Positions 46,584-54,436 of a stretch of DNA of 64,000 bases are shown one piece after another. Source of the DNA: CTSoil-075 sp042610375 (lineage in GTDB: Bacteria > Bacillota > Negativicutes > DSM-13327). How positions within the stretch are numbered: the stretch's first letter is position 1; each line of letters starts with the position of its first letter. The translations under genes were made by a program, and so were the position numbers. The stretch covers positions 1-64,000 of the forward strand of contig NZ_JBGJZL010000013.1 in the NCBI RefSeq assembly GCF_042610375.1, written 5' to 3'. The notes beneath the pieces were generated by a model. It saw only the letters and a list, made by a program, of their open reading frames with translations. It was not told the DNA's origin and did no database searches.

Positions 46584-47338
46584 TTGCTTGCTTCTCGGTA
46601 CATATGAGTAAATTCAGGGGCATAAAGACGAGATAAAGCATAGTCGCTATCTAAACAACGTCCCACCACAATCATGGCCGTACGATCGATTTTTGCATCG
46701 GTTACAATCGCCGCAATCGTTTCAATGGTTCCACGGAATATTTTTTGTTCAGGCCAAGATGCTTTTTGTACAATCGCAACAGGGGTATCTGGCGTATAAC
46801 CACCATCAATGAGTTCATTCATGACATTTTGAATCATATGAACGCTCAGGAAAATACACATGGTTGCATTGTGACTGGCAAGTAACGCCAATTTTTCTTT
46901 TTCAGGAACAGGCGTACGCCCTTCAAGACGTGTAATAATGACAGTTTGCGAAACATCAGGCAAAGTATATTCACATTTTAATGCCGCTGCTGTAGCCAAA
47001 AATGAGCTAACACCTGGTACAACATCGTATGTGATTTTCTTTTTCTCAAGAGCATCCATTTGTTCTTGAATAGCGCCATAAATACTAGGGTCTCCAGTAT
47101 GAAGACGCACAACTTTTTTGCCGACGGCGACAGCCTTTTCCATCGTTTCAATGACCTCATCAAGGGTCATGGAAGCGCTATTATAAATGGCCGCTCCTTG
47201 TTTGGCTAACGCTAACAGGGCAGGGTTTACAAGAGAACCTGCATAAATAATGACATCAGCCTCGCCTACCAAACGTTGTCCTTTTACAGTAATCAGTTCA
47301 ACATCCCCAGGACCGGCACCTACGAAAGATATATCCAT
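46580..47338 (-). CDS. cbiF: cobalt-precorrin-4 C11-methyltransferase
   Basis: The product is 252 aa with VGAGPGDVELITVKG at the N-terminus and HTGDPSIYGA near 84, typical of CbiF/CobM. It methylates C-11 with SAM. GAGGAGG precedes the ATG. Confidence 0.96.
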   Translation of the reverse strand: MDISFVGAGPGDVELITVKGQRLVGEADVIIYAGSLVNPALLALAKQGAAIYNSASMTLDEVIETMEKAVAVGKKVVRLHTGDPSIYGAIQEQMDALEKKKITYDVVPGVSSFLATAAALKCEYTLPDVSQTVIITRLEGRTPVPEKEKLALLASHNATMCIFLSVHMIQNVMNELIDGGYTPDTPVAIVQKASWPEQKIFRGTIETIAAIVTDAKIDRTAMIVVGRCLDSDYALSRLYAPEFTHMYREASK

Positions 47339-47356
47339 GAAAAAACCTCCTCATTT

Positions 47357-47938
47357 CTACGCTTTTTTTGTACATGTAATAATATAAATAGGATTTAAAG
47401 CTTGTAGCATATTGCTTGTCTTAATTTGCTTAATTCGTGAAATCTGGGCACTAAAGGCTTCAACAGTAAACTCAGGTTTTTCTTGCATGATATGCAAAGC
47501 TTCATACAACGTTTCTATGGTAATAGCCGTAATGACCAGCCTACCTTGTGACCTAAGTAACTGATCACTTTGATTTAAAATTTCAGTTAAGTGTCCACCA
47601 CTGCCACCAATAAAAATGACATCACTCATGGGTAAACCCTCAAGTGCTTCTGGTGCACTGCCTAAAATAGCTTCTACATTCTCTGCGCCAAATTTAGTCC
47701 CATTGGCACGAATGAGCTCAATGCCTTCTGCATGCCGTTCAATGGCATACACTCGGCCTTTAGGAGCTTGCAGAGCAGCTTCAATGGATAAAGATCCAGT
47801 ACCTGCCCCAATATCGATAATCACATCAGTCGGACGGATCTTAGCTTTTGCTAAGACTAAAATTCGGATCTCTTGTTTAGTCATGGGAATCTCACCACGG
47901 ATAAACTCATCATCATTAATTCCCAGGAAATAGGTCAT
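47357..47938 (-). CDS. cbiT: cobalt-precorrin-6B C15-methyltransferase, decarboxylating
   Basis: The product is 193 aa, a class I methyltransferase with IDIGAGTGSLSIEAAL and FIGGSGGHL. The ATG at 47938 overlaps the cbiE stop (ATGA) and is preferred over a longer frame to 47959. Together with CbiE it does the work of aerobic CobL, methylating C-15 and decarboxylating the acetate on C-12. Confidence 0.94.
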   Translation of the reverse strand: MTYFLGINDDEFIRGEIPMTKQEIRILVLAKAKIRPTDVIIDIGAGTGSLSIEAALQAPKGRVYAIERHAEGIELIRANGTKFGAENVEAILGSAPEALEGLPMSDVIFIGGSGGHLTEILNQSDQLLRSQGRLVITAITIETLYEALHIMQEKPEFTVEAFSAQISRIKQIKTSNMLQALNPIYIITCTKKA

Positions 47939-48561
47939 GCCATCACCACCATTACACAATGGGTAAAGCCAGTTATATCTCTCGCTTCACCTAAAGTTAG
48001 TTTTTTATGATTTTCTTCTTCATAGGATAAGCCTTCACCAAGCCACACTTGTCCATCGATTGGCCAACCATGGTCCATAAGCACTTGAGCAATATGGCTA
48101 GGATTATGCTCATGATCTGTTAAAATACCCAATTTTTTATTCGGTTTATACGCTAGATCTTCATCGCTGGCTTTGCGGCCATGCATGCTAATAAGGCGTG
48201 CATCTTGCCACACCTCAGACATACGGGCAAAAGCCAATTGTACAGAACTGATGCCTGGTATCACCGTGAGTTGTGAGGGTGTAAATTTTGACCGCAAGGC
48301 TACGAGTAAACTATAAAATCCTGGATCACCAGACACCATAACCACAACATCACTCGTCATGAGAGATTCAGCAATAAAAGTCAGTACGCCTTGAATATCC
48401 CGGTCAATCACTTTTGTTTTGCTATCACTTGGAGCGAAGGCATCAAGGGCTCGCTTACTACCGACTACTACCTGAGCCTGCGCAATCGTACGACTTGCAA
48501 TTGGCAGTATATAGTCAGGTGAACCTGGTCCGATTCCTACTACGATTACTTTATATTCCAT
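47935..48561 (-). CDS. cbiE: cobalt-precorrin-7 C5-methyltransferase
   Basis: The product is 208 aa with VVGIGPGSPDYILP and SGDPGFYSL, the class III methyltransferase motifs of the cobalamin pathway. GGAGG nine bases upstream fixes the start, inside the end of cbiD. It pairs with CbiT. Confidence 0.95.
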   Translation of the reverse strand: MEYKVIVVGIGPGSPDYILPIASRTIAQAQVVVGSKRALDAFAPSDSKTKVIDRDIQGVLTFIAESLMTSDVVVMVSGDPGFYSLLVALRSKFTPSQLTVIPGISSVQLAFARMSEVWQDARLISMHGRKASDEDLAYKPNKKLGILTDHEHNPSHIAQVLMDHGWPIDGQVWLGEGLSYEEENHKKLTLGEARDITGFTHCVMVVMA

Positions 48562-49646
48562 CCCAAACTGCCTCCAATTTCTCGCGCCGTATCATCAAGT
48601 CCTAAGATATCACCTTGCAACGTGACAATGACTGTACCGACGATTAAATCACCAAATACATAACGTTTGGCGCGTGCACTGGCTCGCTCTGCCAAAGTCT
48701 GATAAACACACTGCAACTGATACTGTTCAATAATTGGCATAGCCCCTTCAGTAGTGGTACATGCTAAAATTTCTAGGATAGCCTGCTGAGGAGCACCCGC
48801 TGCTGCCATATAAGCCGCTAAGGTTTCAAAACGAGCATCTGCCATTCGATTGTGAGTATGAAAAATCCCTGCAGCAACCTTTACCAGTTTACCCAAATGA
48901 CCAAATAACAACACTTTTTTCATGTTATATTGTACAGCACTTTCAAGCATATGACCGATAAAGTTACTAGTCTGAAGCACTGTTTCGGCTGGTATGCCAT
49001 AACGATGAATGGCAATATCTTGACCGATTTTTCCAGGAGCGAATACCACTTGATCATACCCTAAGGCTTTCACCATATTAATCTGTGGCGATAGAGAATT
49101 TTTAAAACCGTCTTCAGACATGGGCTCAACAATTCCTGTCGTACCGATAATGGATAAACCACCAACAATGCCTAAGGTCGGATTGAGTGTCCGCTTCGCT
49201 AGCCGCTCCCCATCAGGTATGGAGATCGTAACAATAGCGCCATACTCATCTGGTAATACATCTTGTACTGCCTGTAGGATCATTTTTCTTGGGCCTGGAT
49301 TGATCGCAGGTTCACCAATGGCAACTGACATGCCTGGTTTAGTCACTGTACCGACTCCGATACCTGCTTTTAAGACAGTATCAATTCCTTCCTGTACCTG
49401 AACCTCGGCAATAATGAGAGTGCCATGAGTTACATCAGGGTCATCTCCAGCATCTTTTATAACGGATGCTCTGCCGCCATTCATAATTTTTTCACATGTT
49501 TCAATTTTCACATGGATCTTAGTGCCTTGCGGCGATGTAACATCAACGCCCTCCGTAAAAGAGCCAGACCAGGTCATAAGAGCAGCTTTTGTAGCCGCTG
49601 CTGCACAAGTACCGGTTGTAATACCCGAGCGCATTTTTTTTTGCAT
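48546..49646 (-). CDS. cbiD: cobalt-precorrin-5B C1-methyltransferase
   Basis: The product is 366 aa, CbiD, with SGITTGTCAAAATKAAL at the start and IGTTGIVEPMSEDGF near 190. It methylates C-1 and is diagnostic of the anaerobic route. The ATG at 49646 is preferred over a TTG six codons upstream, because AGGGGG lies eight bases before it. That ribosome site is the 3' arm of the riboswitch terminator hairpin. Confidence 0.95.
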   Translation of the reverse strand: MQKKMRSGITTGTCAAAATKAALMTWSGSFTEGVDVTSPQGTKIHVKIETCEKIMNGGRASVIKDAGDDPDVTHGTLIIAEVQVQEGIDTVLKAGIGVGTVTKPGMSVAIGEPAINPGPRKMILQAVQDVLPDEYGAIVTISIPDGERLAKRTLNPTLGIVGGLSIIGTTGIVEPMSEDGFKNSLSPQINMVKALGYDQVVFAPGKIGQDIAIHRYGIPAETVLQTSNFIGHMLESAVQYNMKKVLLFGHLGKLVKVAAGIFHTHNRMADARFETLAAYMAAAGAPQQAILEILACTTTEGAMPIIEQYQLQCVYQTLAERASARAKRYVFGDLIVGTVIVTLQGDILGLDDTAREIGGSLGWNIK

Positions 49647-49654
49647 AATGAAAA

Positions 49655-49672
49655 CCCCCTGCAAGCAGGGGG
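49655..49672 (-). terminator. terminator/RBS-sequestering hairpin of the cobalamin riboswitch
   Basis: CCCCCTGC and GCAGGGGG form a perfect 8-bp stem with a two-base spacer, followed on the minus strand by TTTTC and then the cbiD ATG. The 3' arm is the likely ribosome site, so the hairpin could stop transcription and also block translation. Confidence 0.75.
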
Positions 49673-49740
49673 TACAATAAACAAAATTAATTTATTCTAC
49701 CCACCTGCCTATCTTCCGTAGGTCATAACGGTGTGTGTTA

Positions 49741-49898
49741 GAATAGGCAGGTCTCCTGACTATGGTTCATCATATCACTAAACCTTCCCGGGTTTCCCCA
49801 GTGGTATATCTTAGCCATACTCCCCAACACAGTGGCGGGACCGTGCCGGTCTAGTTACCGGACTTCCCTTTTAAGCATAAAGCACCTATTCCCATATT
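49741..49898 (-). promoter_or_regulatory. cobalamin riboswitch
   Basis: Reading the minus strand: AATAGGTGC, then AAAAGGGAAG, GACCGGCACGGTCCCGCCACTG, a variable stem, and the AGTCAGGAGACCTGCCTAT closing block, all in canonical order and spacing for the AdoCbl-type aptamer. It precedes cbiD and, with the hairpin at 49655, should repress the operon when cobalamin is plentiful. Confidence 0.95.
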
Positions 49899-49906
49899 AT
49901 TATTAG

Positions 49907-49915
49907 ATTATAGCA
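49907..49915 (-). promoter_or_regulatory. extended -10 promoter of the cbi operon
   Basis: TGCTATAAT on the minus strand is a perfect extended -10, placing the start site near 49900, right at the 5' edge of the riboswitch. No good -35 is present, as often with extended -10 promoters. Confidence 0.6.
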
Positions 49916-50020
49916 ATGATTAGGACAATCATTGGATTTATAATTCTATATTCCATCACGAATGAAGTTTTTCCTGCTATTATTTACTTTTTAATTTTAA
50001 TTTATCGATTGTTTAGATTA

Positions 50021-50337
50021 TTGTAAGACTTTTACTTTGTAAAATGAGAGTACAAAAGAATCAAAACCCCATTACAGGAAAAATCCAATCCAAGTCAGAT
50101 TTACCTTATCATTTGTAGGATGTTTTTTTCTCAGCTTGTAGGACGATCAAAATATTTTTTGTAAGGTTCTCTATTTATTTTTTCAAATTAGAACATTTCA
50201 GTCTTAAAAAAATCCAATTACCTCTTTAACTATATACAAGTTTTTATATTATTTAGTTAAACTTTTAAAAACTTCTTTCTATATATGAGAAACATTCTCC
50301 TTTGTTTGTAGGATTGTTTTTTAATATTTTGTAAGAA
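50021..50337 (+). promoter_or_regulatory. array of TTGTAGGA-type octamers with 23-bp spacing
   Basis: TTGTARGR-like octamers start at 50021, 50113, 50136, 50159, 50306 and 50329. The steps 50113-50136-50159 and 50306-50329 are each exactly 23 bp, and 50021 to 50113 is 92 bp (4 x 23). They lie in the AT-rich interval between the divergent cbi and lut operons. They could be binding sites for an activator of lut; no family is recognised. The rest of the interval 49916-50449 is AT-rich with no gene. Confidence 0.55.
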
Positions 50338-50408
50338 AAAATAATATTTTTTTAAAAAAAATAGAGGATATTTCTATTAAATTGCGAATAACATGAATAT
50401 AAAGTTAC

Positions 50409-50419
50409 TGGTCAGACCA
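50409..50419. promoter_or_regulatory. FadR/LldR-type GntR operator
   Basis: TGGTCAGACCA is a perfect palindrome matching the TGGTNNGACCA-type operator of the FadR subfamily of GntR regulators, which includes LldR/LutR lactate repressors. It lies 30 bp before lutC, just past a TATAAA, where a repressor would block initiation. The regulator gene is not in the window. Confidence 0.7.
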
Positions 50420-50449
50420 CCTTACCAGCACAATAAAGGAGTATGAATA

Positions 50450-51064
50450 ATGAAAAAAGTATGTGAGAATTGGAGAAACGCTTTTCCATTAGAGAACGTA
50501 GGAGATCATTTATTTCCTGAATTCGAAAAAAGGGCCTCAGCTGCCGCTACTGAAATATTTCGCGTTAAAACTGCTGTAGAAGCCCGCGAAATCGTGGCTA
50601 ATATGGTGAAGTTTACAAATGCTAAAAAGATAGTTACTGTAAATAGTCCTTTACAACAAGCTACTGGTATCAATGAAGAATTACATTCCATGGGAATTTC
50701 TGTATATACTGAATTAACAGACATTACAGAACATGCTGAATCGGCAGATATCGGTATTTCCACTGTGGAATTTGGCATTGCAGAAAGCGGTAGCGTCTGT
50801 ATGGATGGATATGCTTTCGAAAGTCGCTTAGTATCCATGCTCCCCCCCATTCACGTTGTCTTTATGAACAGTAAGAATGTTGTGCTCGGTATTACTGAAG
50901 CCTTTGAAGTCATTTCTAAAGTATATGATAATGGCTATATCAGTTTCATTACAGGTCCTAGCCGTACTTCTGATATTGAAAGAGTCTTGACCATCGGCGT
51001 ACATGGTCCAAACCGTTTTGTCTTAATCGCCATTGATGAAGAAGTATCCGGAGGTGCACTGTAA
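50450..51064 (+). CDS. lutC: lactate utilisation protein C (LUD domain)
   Basis: The product is 204 aa, one LUD domain with IGISTVEFGIAESGS and ITGPSRTSDIERVLTIGVHGP, both typical of LutC/LldG. It is part of the LutABC complex that oxidises L-lactate to pyruvate. AAAGGAG precedes the ATG. It ends at the first base of the next start (TAATG), so the two are coupled. Confidence 0.94.
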   Translation: MKKVCENWRNAFPLENVGDHLFPEFEKRASAAATEIFRVKTAVEAREIVANMVKFTNAKKIVTVNSPLQQATGINEELHSMGISVYTELTDITEHAESADIGISTVEFGIAESGSVCMDGYAFESRLVSMLPPIHVVFMNSKNVVLGITEAFEVISKVYDNGYISFITGPSRTSDIERVLTIGVHGPNRFVLIAIDEEVSGGAL

Positions 51065-53235
51065 TGGAAACAAATAATCGTAATGTAAAAAATGAGATTG
51101 CCGAAAAATTAAGCGATGAAACATTGCGCGGTTCCTTAGGACGTTTTGCTGAAGCCTATCCAACTGCTCGCGCAAAAGCATATGAAAATGTTGAAGATAT
51201 TGATGCCTTACGTGAACAAGTACGTCAAATGAAAATCGGCACTGTTGCAGAGATTGAAAAAGTTGCTGATAAATTTGAAGCAGAAGCAATCAAACGTGGC
51301 GCAAAGGTATTTCGCGCTAAAGACGGCGATGCTTTGAAAAAGTATCTACTTGATTTATGCGAAGAAAAAGGCGTTAAGCGTATCGTAAAATCAAAATCCA
51401 TGGCTTCAGAAGAAATTCTTCTCAATCATACGTTAGAAGATGCTGGACTGCATGTGAAAGAAACAGACCTTGGTGAATGGATTATTTCATTGGCCGGTCA
51501 TAAACCTTCGCATATGGTTATGCCTGCCATTCATTTAAATAGAGATCAAGTCGCAGGTTATTTCTCCAAAGAATTAAAGCAAGAAATACCGAATGATATC
51601 CCTTTCATGGTACAAGCAGCTAGACAAAATTTGCGTAAAGAATTCCTTCTAGCCGATATGGGTATCTCAGGAGCGAACTTCGGGATCGCAGAAAATTCCG
51701 CAATCGGTTTGGTAACAAATGAAGGGAATGCACGTCTCGTCACCACCCTTCCTAAGATTCATGTAGTAATCATGGGTTATGAAAAATTAATCCCTACGAT
51801 TAAAGACGCAGCACCGATTTTACGTACCTTGCCTCGTAATGCGACCGGTCAGCTTATGACAAGTTATATGACGATGACTGCTGGTCAAACACCTGTCATG
51901 GTCAAAAAAGATGGAAAATGGGTCGAAGAAAAGAAAGAATTGCATATTATCTTGTTAGATAACGGTCGTCTTAAAGCCGCTCATGATGATAAGTTCAAAG
52001 AAATTTATCAATGTGTACGTTGCGCTTCTTGCCTCAACGTCTGCCCTATTTATACTCTTGTTGGCGGCCATGTGTATGGTCATATTTATTCCGGTGGTAT
52101 TGGTGCCATCTTAACAGCACTCTTAAATAGCCAAGAAGATTTCGATAAGATTAATGAACTTTGTATTGGCTGTCGTAAGTGTGTTGAGATCTGCCCAGGT
52201 AAGATCAACATCCCTGGCTTGATTGATGAATTGCGTTCTCAAACGGTTAAAGAAAAAGGCTTGCCATTTGGCGTACGTATGGTCTTTGAAAATGTGTTAG
52301 CCAATCGTAAAGTATTCCACAATTTACTACGCCTTGCTTCTATTGGGCAAAAACCATTTACGACTGGCAATGTGATTCGCCACTTACCGCTCTTTTTAGC
52401 AGGCATGGCGAAAGACCGTAGTTTACCTGCAGTAGCAGATGTTCCATTACGTGACCGCATTTCCAAAATCACCAAAAAAATTACGAGACCAACCAAACGT
52501 GTTGCCTTTTTTGCTGGCTGTAATACAGACTTCGTTTTCCCTGAAACAGGTGAAGCAGTCTATAAAGTATTGCAAGATCTCAAGATGGAAGTTGTTTTCC
52601 CTGAAGATCAAAGCTGTTGCGGTAAACCTCTGCTTGGTATGGGTGATCGTGAAATCGCCAAGAAAATTGCTAAACGTAATATCATTGCTTTCGAAGAAGC
52701 GAAAGCCGATGTCATCCTTTCTTCATGCCCTACTTGTACGGAAACATGGCATGAAACCTATCTCGACCTCTTTGCCGATGATGCTGAGTGGAAAGCACGT
52801 GCCGAAAAATTGGCTCATAAATTCCGCGAGTTCACTAGCTTTGTTGCTGAGCACTATGAAAAAGCTGGTCGCTTAAAGAAAGTTGCCGGCGGCAAAAAAG
52901 TAACCTATCATGATTCTTGTCATGCGAAACGCGGTCTTGGAATTTCCAAAGAACCACGTGCTTTACTTGCTGCAAGTAAAGGCTACGACTTAGTAGAAAT
53001 GAAAGATTGTGACAAGTGTTGCGGTATGGCTGGTGCATTTGGTATTAAATATACGGAAATATCTATGCCGATCCTTAAACAAAAAATCACTAACATTAAG
53101 GATACAGGTGCCGAAATCATTGCTGTCGGTTGTCCGGCTTGCATGATGCAAATTCAAGGTGGTCTTGATAAGCAGGCACCTCATATCAAAGTAAAACATG
53201 TCGCTCAATTATTAGCTGAAGACATTAAAGACTAA
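51064..53235 (+). CDS. lutB: fused LutB-LutA lactate-oxidising iron-sulfur protein
   Basis: The product is 723 aa. A LUD domain (about 60-300) is followed by two 4Fe-4S motifs (CVRCASCLNVCP and CIGCRKCVEICP) as in LutB. A GlcF/LutA-type part with two CCG domains comes last (CNTDF...SCCGKP; SSCPTC; DSCHAKRGLG...CDKCCGMAGAFG). Separate LutA and LutB are the Bacillus norm; LutB-LutA fusions next to a LutC gene are known in Desulfovibrio-type lactate oxidisers. With LutC this gives a complete complex from two genes. Electrons probably go to a quinone or an electron-transfer flavoprotein. Confidence 0.93.
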   Translation: METNNRNVKNEIAEKLSDETLRGSLGRFAEAYPTARAKAYENVEDIDALREQVRQMKIGTVAEIEKVADKFEAEAIKRGAKVFRAKDGDALKKYLLDLCEEKGVKRIVKSKSMASEEILLNHTLEDAGLHVKETDLGEWIISLAGHKPSHMVMPAIHLNRDQVAGYFSKELKQEIPNDIPFMVQAARQNLRKEFLLADMGISGANFGIAENSAIGLVTNEGNARLVTTLPKIHVVIMGYEKLIPTIKDAAPILRTLPRNATGQLMTSYMTMTAGQTPVMVKKDGKWVEEKKELHIILLDNGRLKAAHDDKFKEIYQCVRCASCLNVCPIYTLVGGHVYGHIYSGGIGAILTALLNSQEDFDKINELCIGCRKCVEICPGKINIPGLIDELRSQTVKEKGLPFGVRMVFENVLANRKVFHNLLRLASIGQKPFTTGNVIRHLPLFLAGMAKDRSLPAVADVPLRDRISKITKKITRPTKRVAFFAGCNTDFVFPETGEAVYKVLQDLKMEVVFPEDQSCCGKPLLGMGDREIAKKIAKRNIIAFEEAKADVILSSCPTCTETWHETYLDLFADDAEWKARAEKLAHKFREFTSFVAEHYEKAGRLKKVAGGKKVTYHDSCHAKRGLGISKEPRALLAASKGYDLVEMKDCDKCCGMAGAFGIKYTEISMPILKQKITNIKDTGAEIIAVGCPACMMQIQGGLDKQAPHIKVKHVAQLLAEDIKD

Positions 53236-53282
53236 GAAAAAAATTAGTTGTTGCTACTTCCTTAGATAAATTTTGTTTTCGT

Positions 53283-53321
53283 AAAAAAACAGCCGAATTC
53301 TTTCGAATTCGGCTGTTTTTT
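53283..53321. terminator. bidirectional terminator between lutB and the NlpC gene
   Basis: AACAGCCGAATTC and GAATTCGGCTGTT form a perfect 13-bp stem with a four-base loop and A/T runs on both sides. It serves both converging transcripts. Confidence 0.92.
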
Positions 53322-53339
53322 CACTGTCAATAAAAATTC

Positions 53340-53918
53340 TTACAATACTCGTTTAGCGCCATAATATCGTTGTACAAAATACCGTTCGTTCATATCAGCA
53401 ATCGCAACTACACCTTTGGAAAAAGACGTGTGAATGAATTTATCGTTACCGATATAAATTCCTACATGAGAGGCACCTGGCTCATAAGTAGTAAAATACA
53501 CCAAATCTCCTGGTTGCAACGAAGATAAAGATACAGTTCTTCCCACTAAAAATTGAATGTCAGCTGTACGCGGCAAATGAATCCCTGCTTGTTTATAGAC
53601 ATACTGTACTAAGCCTGAACAATCAAATCCTTGGGCTGGCGTGGTTCCGCCCCACACAACTGGCTGACCAAGCATTTCCTTTGCTACTGCCACAATTTGT
53701 TTCGCCTGGCTTGACTGACTAAGCTGGTTAGTAGACAAAGTAGCAGAGCGAGCTGCAATTTGCTGTTCGTCAGCTACTGGCATGACCGCCCCCGCTACGA
53801 TAGAATCTAAGGATTGCATAAACTGGCTATAACCAGAGTTAGGAGGAGAAGCCAAGGCTATCTCTGTGCCGTTAAAGAGAATTCCGGCAAATAGTATGAT
53901 GATCCATTTTTTCAGCAT
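53340..53918 (-). CDS. NlpC/P60 cell-wall peptidase
   Basis: The product is 192 aa from the ATG at 53918 (GAGGAG six bases upstream). A signal peptide (MLKKWIIILFAGILFNGTEIALA) precedes a linker. The NlpC/P60 domain has the catalytic Cys in GFDCSGLVQYVYKQAG and His in GASHVGIYIGN. It cleaves peptidoglycan stem peptides outside the inner membrane. It follows the lipoprotein gene closely and may share its transcript, but a link to metal efflux is not obvious. Confidence 0.92.
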   Translation of the reverse strand: MLKKWIIILFAGILFNGTEIALASPPNSGYSQFMQSLDSIVAGAVMPVADEQQIAARSATLSTNQLSQSSQAKQIVAVAKEMLGQPVVWGGTTPAQGFDCSGLVQYVYKQAGIHLPRTADIQFLVGRTVSLSSLQPGDLVYFTTYEPGASHVGIYIGNDKFIHTSFSKGVVAIADMNERYFVQRYYGAKRVL

Positions 53919-53941
53919 AGGCTTCTCCTCTCTAGCTATGA

Positions 53942-54436
53942 TCATTTGTGCGACATTGTTTGTAAGTGTGCTGTCGCTTCTTTCATGATCTCTTGCATGG
54001 TACTCACTTTACTCTCCATGGCTCCCGGATCCATTTTACCAGAATTCACTGTATCTTTAATGTCCATAGCGGATTGTTTCAAACGATCTTTCAGACCATT
54101 ATCCATCATATGAGGCATTACTTTATCCGTAAGACCTACGATCTGTCCCGCTGTTTTTTGGGCTTCCATGGTTTGACCGGATTTCACTTGTTTCATCAAA
54201 TCTTTCGTTTGCTGATCCATCTCTTTCATCATGGGCATAGGATCGTCCTTCGGCATCTGCATGCTATGGGTATCATGACCTGCAGCTTGCTCTCCTCCGT
54301 TTGCTGGCATGTTCTTCATGTCATGACCCGCTGCTGGTGGATTGGCTGCCGTTTTCTCAGAAGAACTACAACCAGCCACTAATACGACAACCAATGTCAA
54401 CGCTAGAATACCAACTACTACTTTACTTTTTTTCAT
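53942..54436 (-). CDS. Met/His-rich periplasmic lipoprotein, probable copper binder
   Basis: The product is 164 aa from the ATG at 54436, which follows TTGGAGG and sits inside the cusA end. The signal peptide ends in a lipobox (VAGC). The mature part begins with HDMKNMP, HDTHSMQMP and DDPMPMMKEM clusters, then a helical domain. Such Met/His motifs bind Cu(I)/Ag(I). It ends the efflux operon before the NlpC gene and likely hands metal to the pump. Confidence 0.82.
   Translation of the reverse strand: MKKSKVVVGILALTLVVVLVAGCSSSEKTAANPPAAGHDMKNMPANGGEQAAGHDTHSMQMPKDDPMPMMKEMDQQTKDLMKQVKSGQTMEAQKTAGQIVGLTDKVMPHMMDNGLKDRLKQSAMDIKDTVNSGKMDPGAMESKVSTMQEIMKEATAHLQTMSHK

Noticed and set aside
50021..50337. 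CRISPR array
   Set aside because: The repeated unit is only eight bases with 15-bp AT-rich spacing and no palindromic repeat or cas genes.
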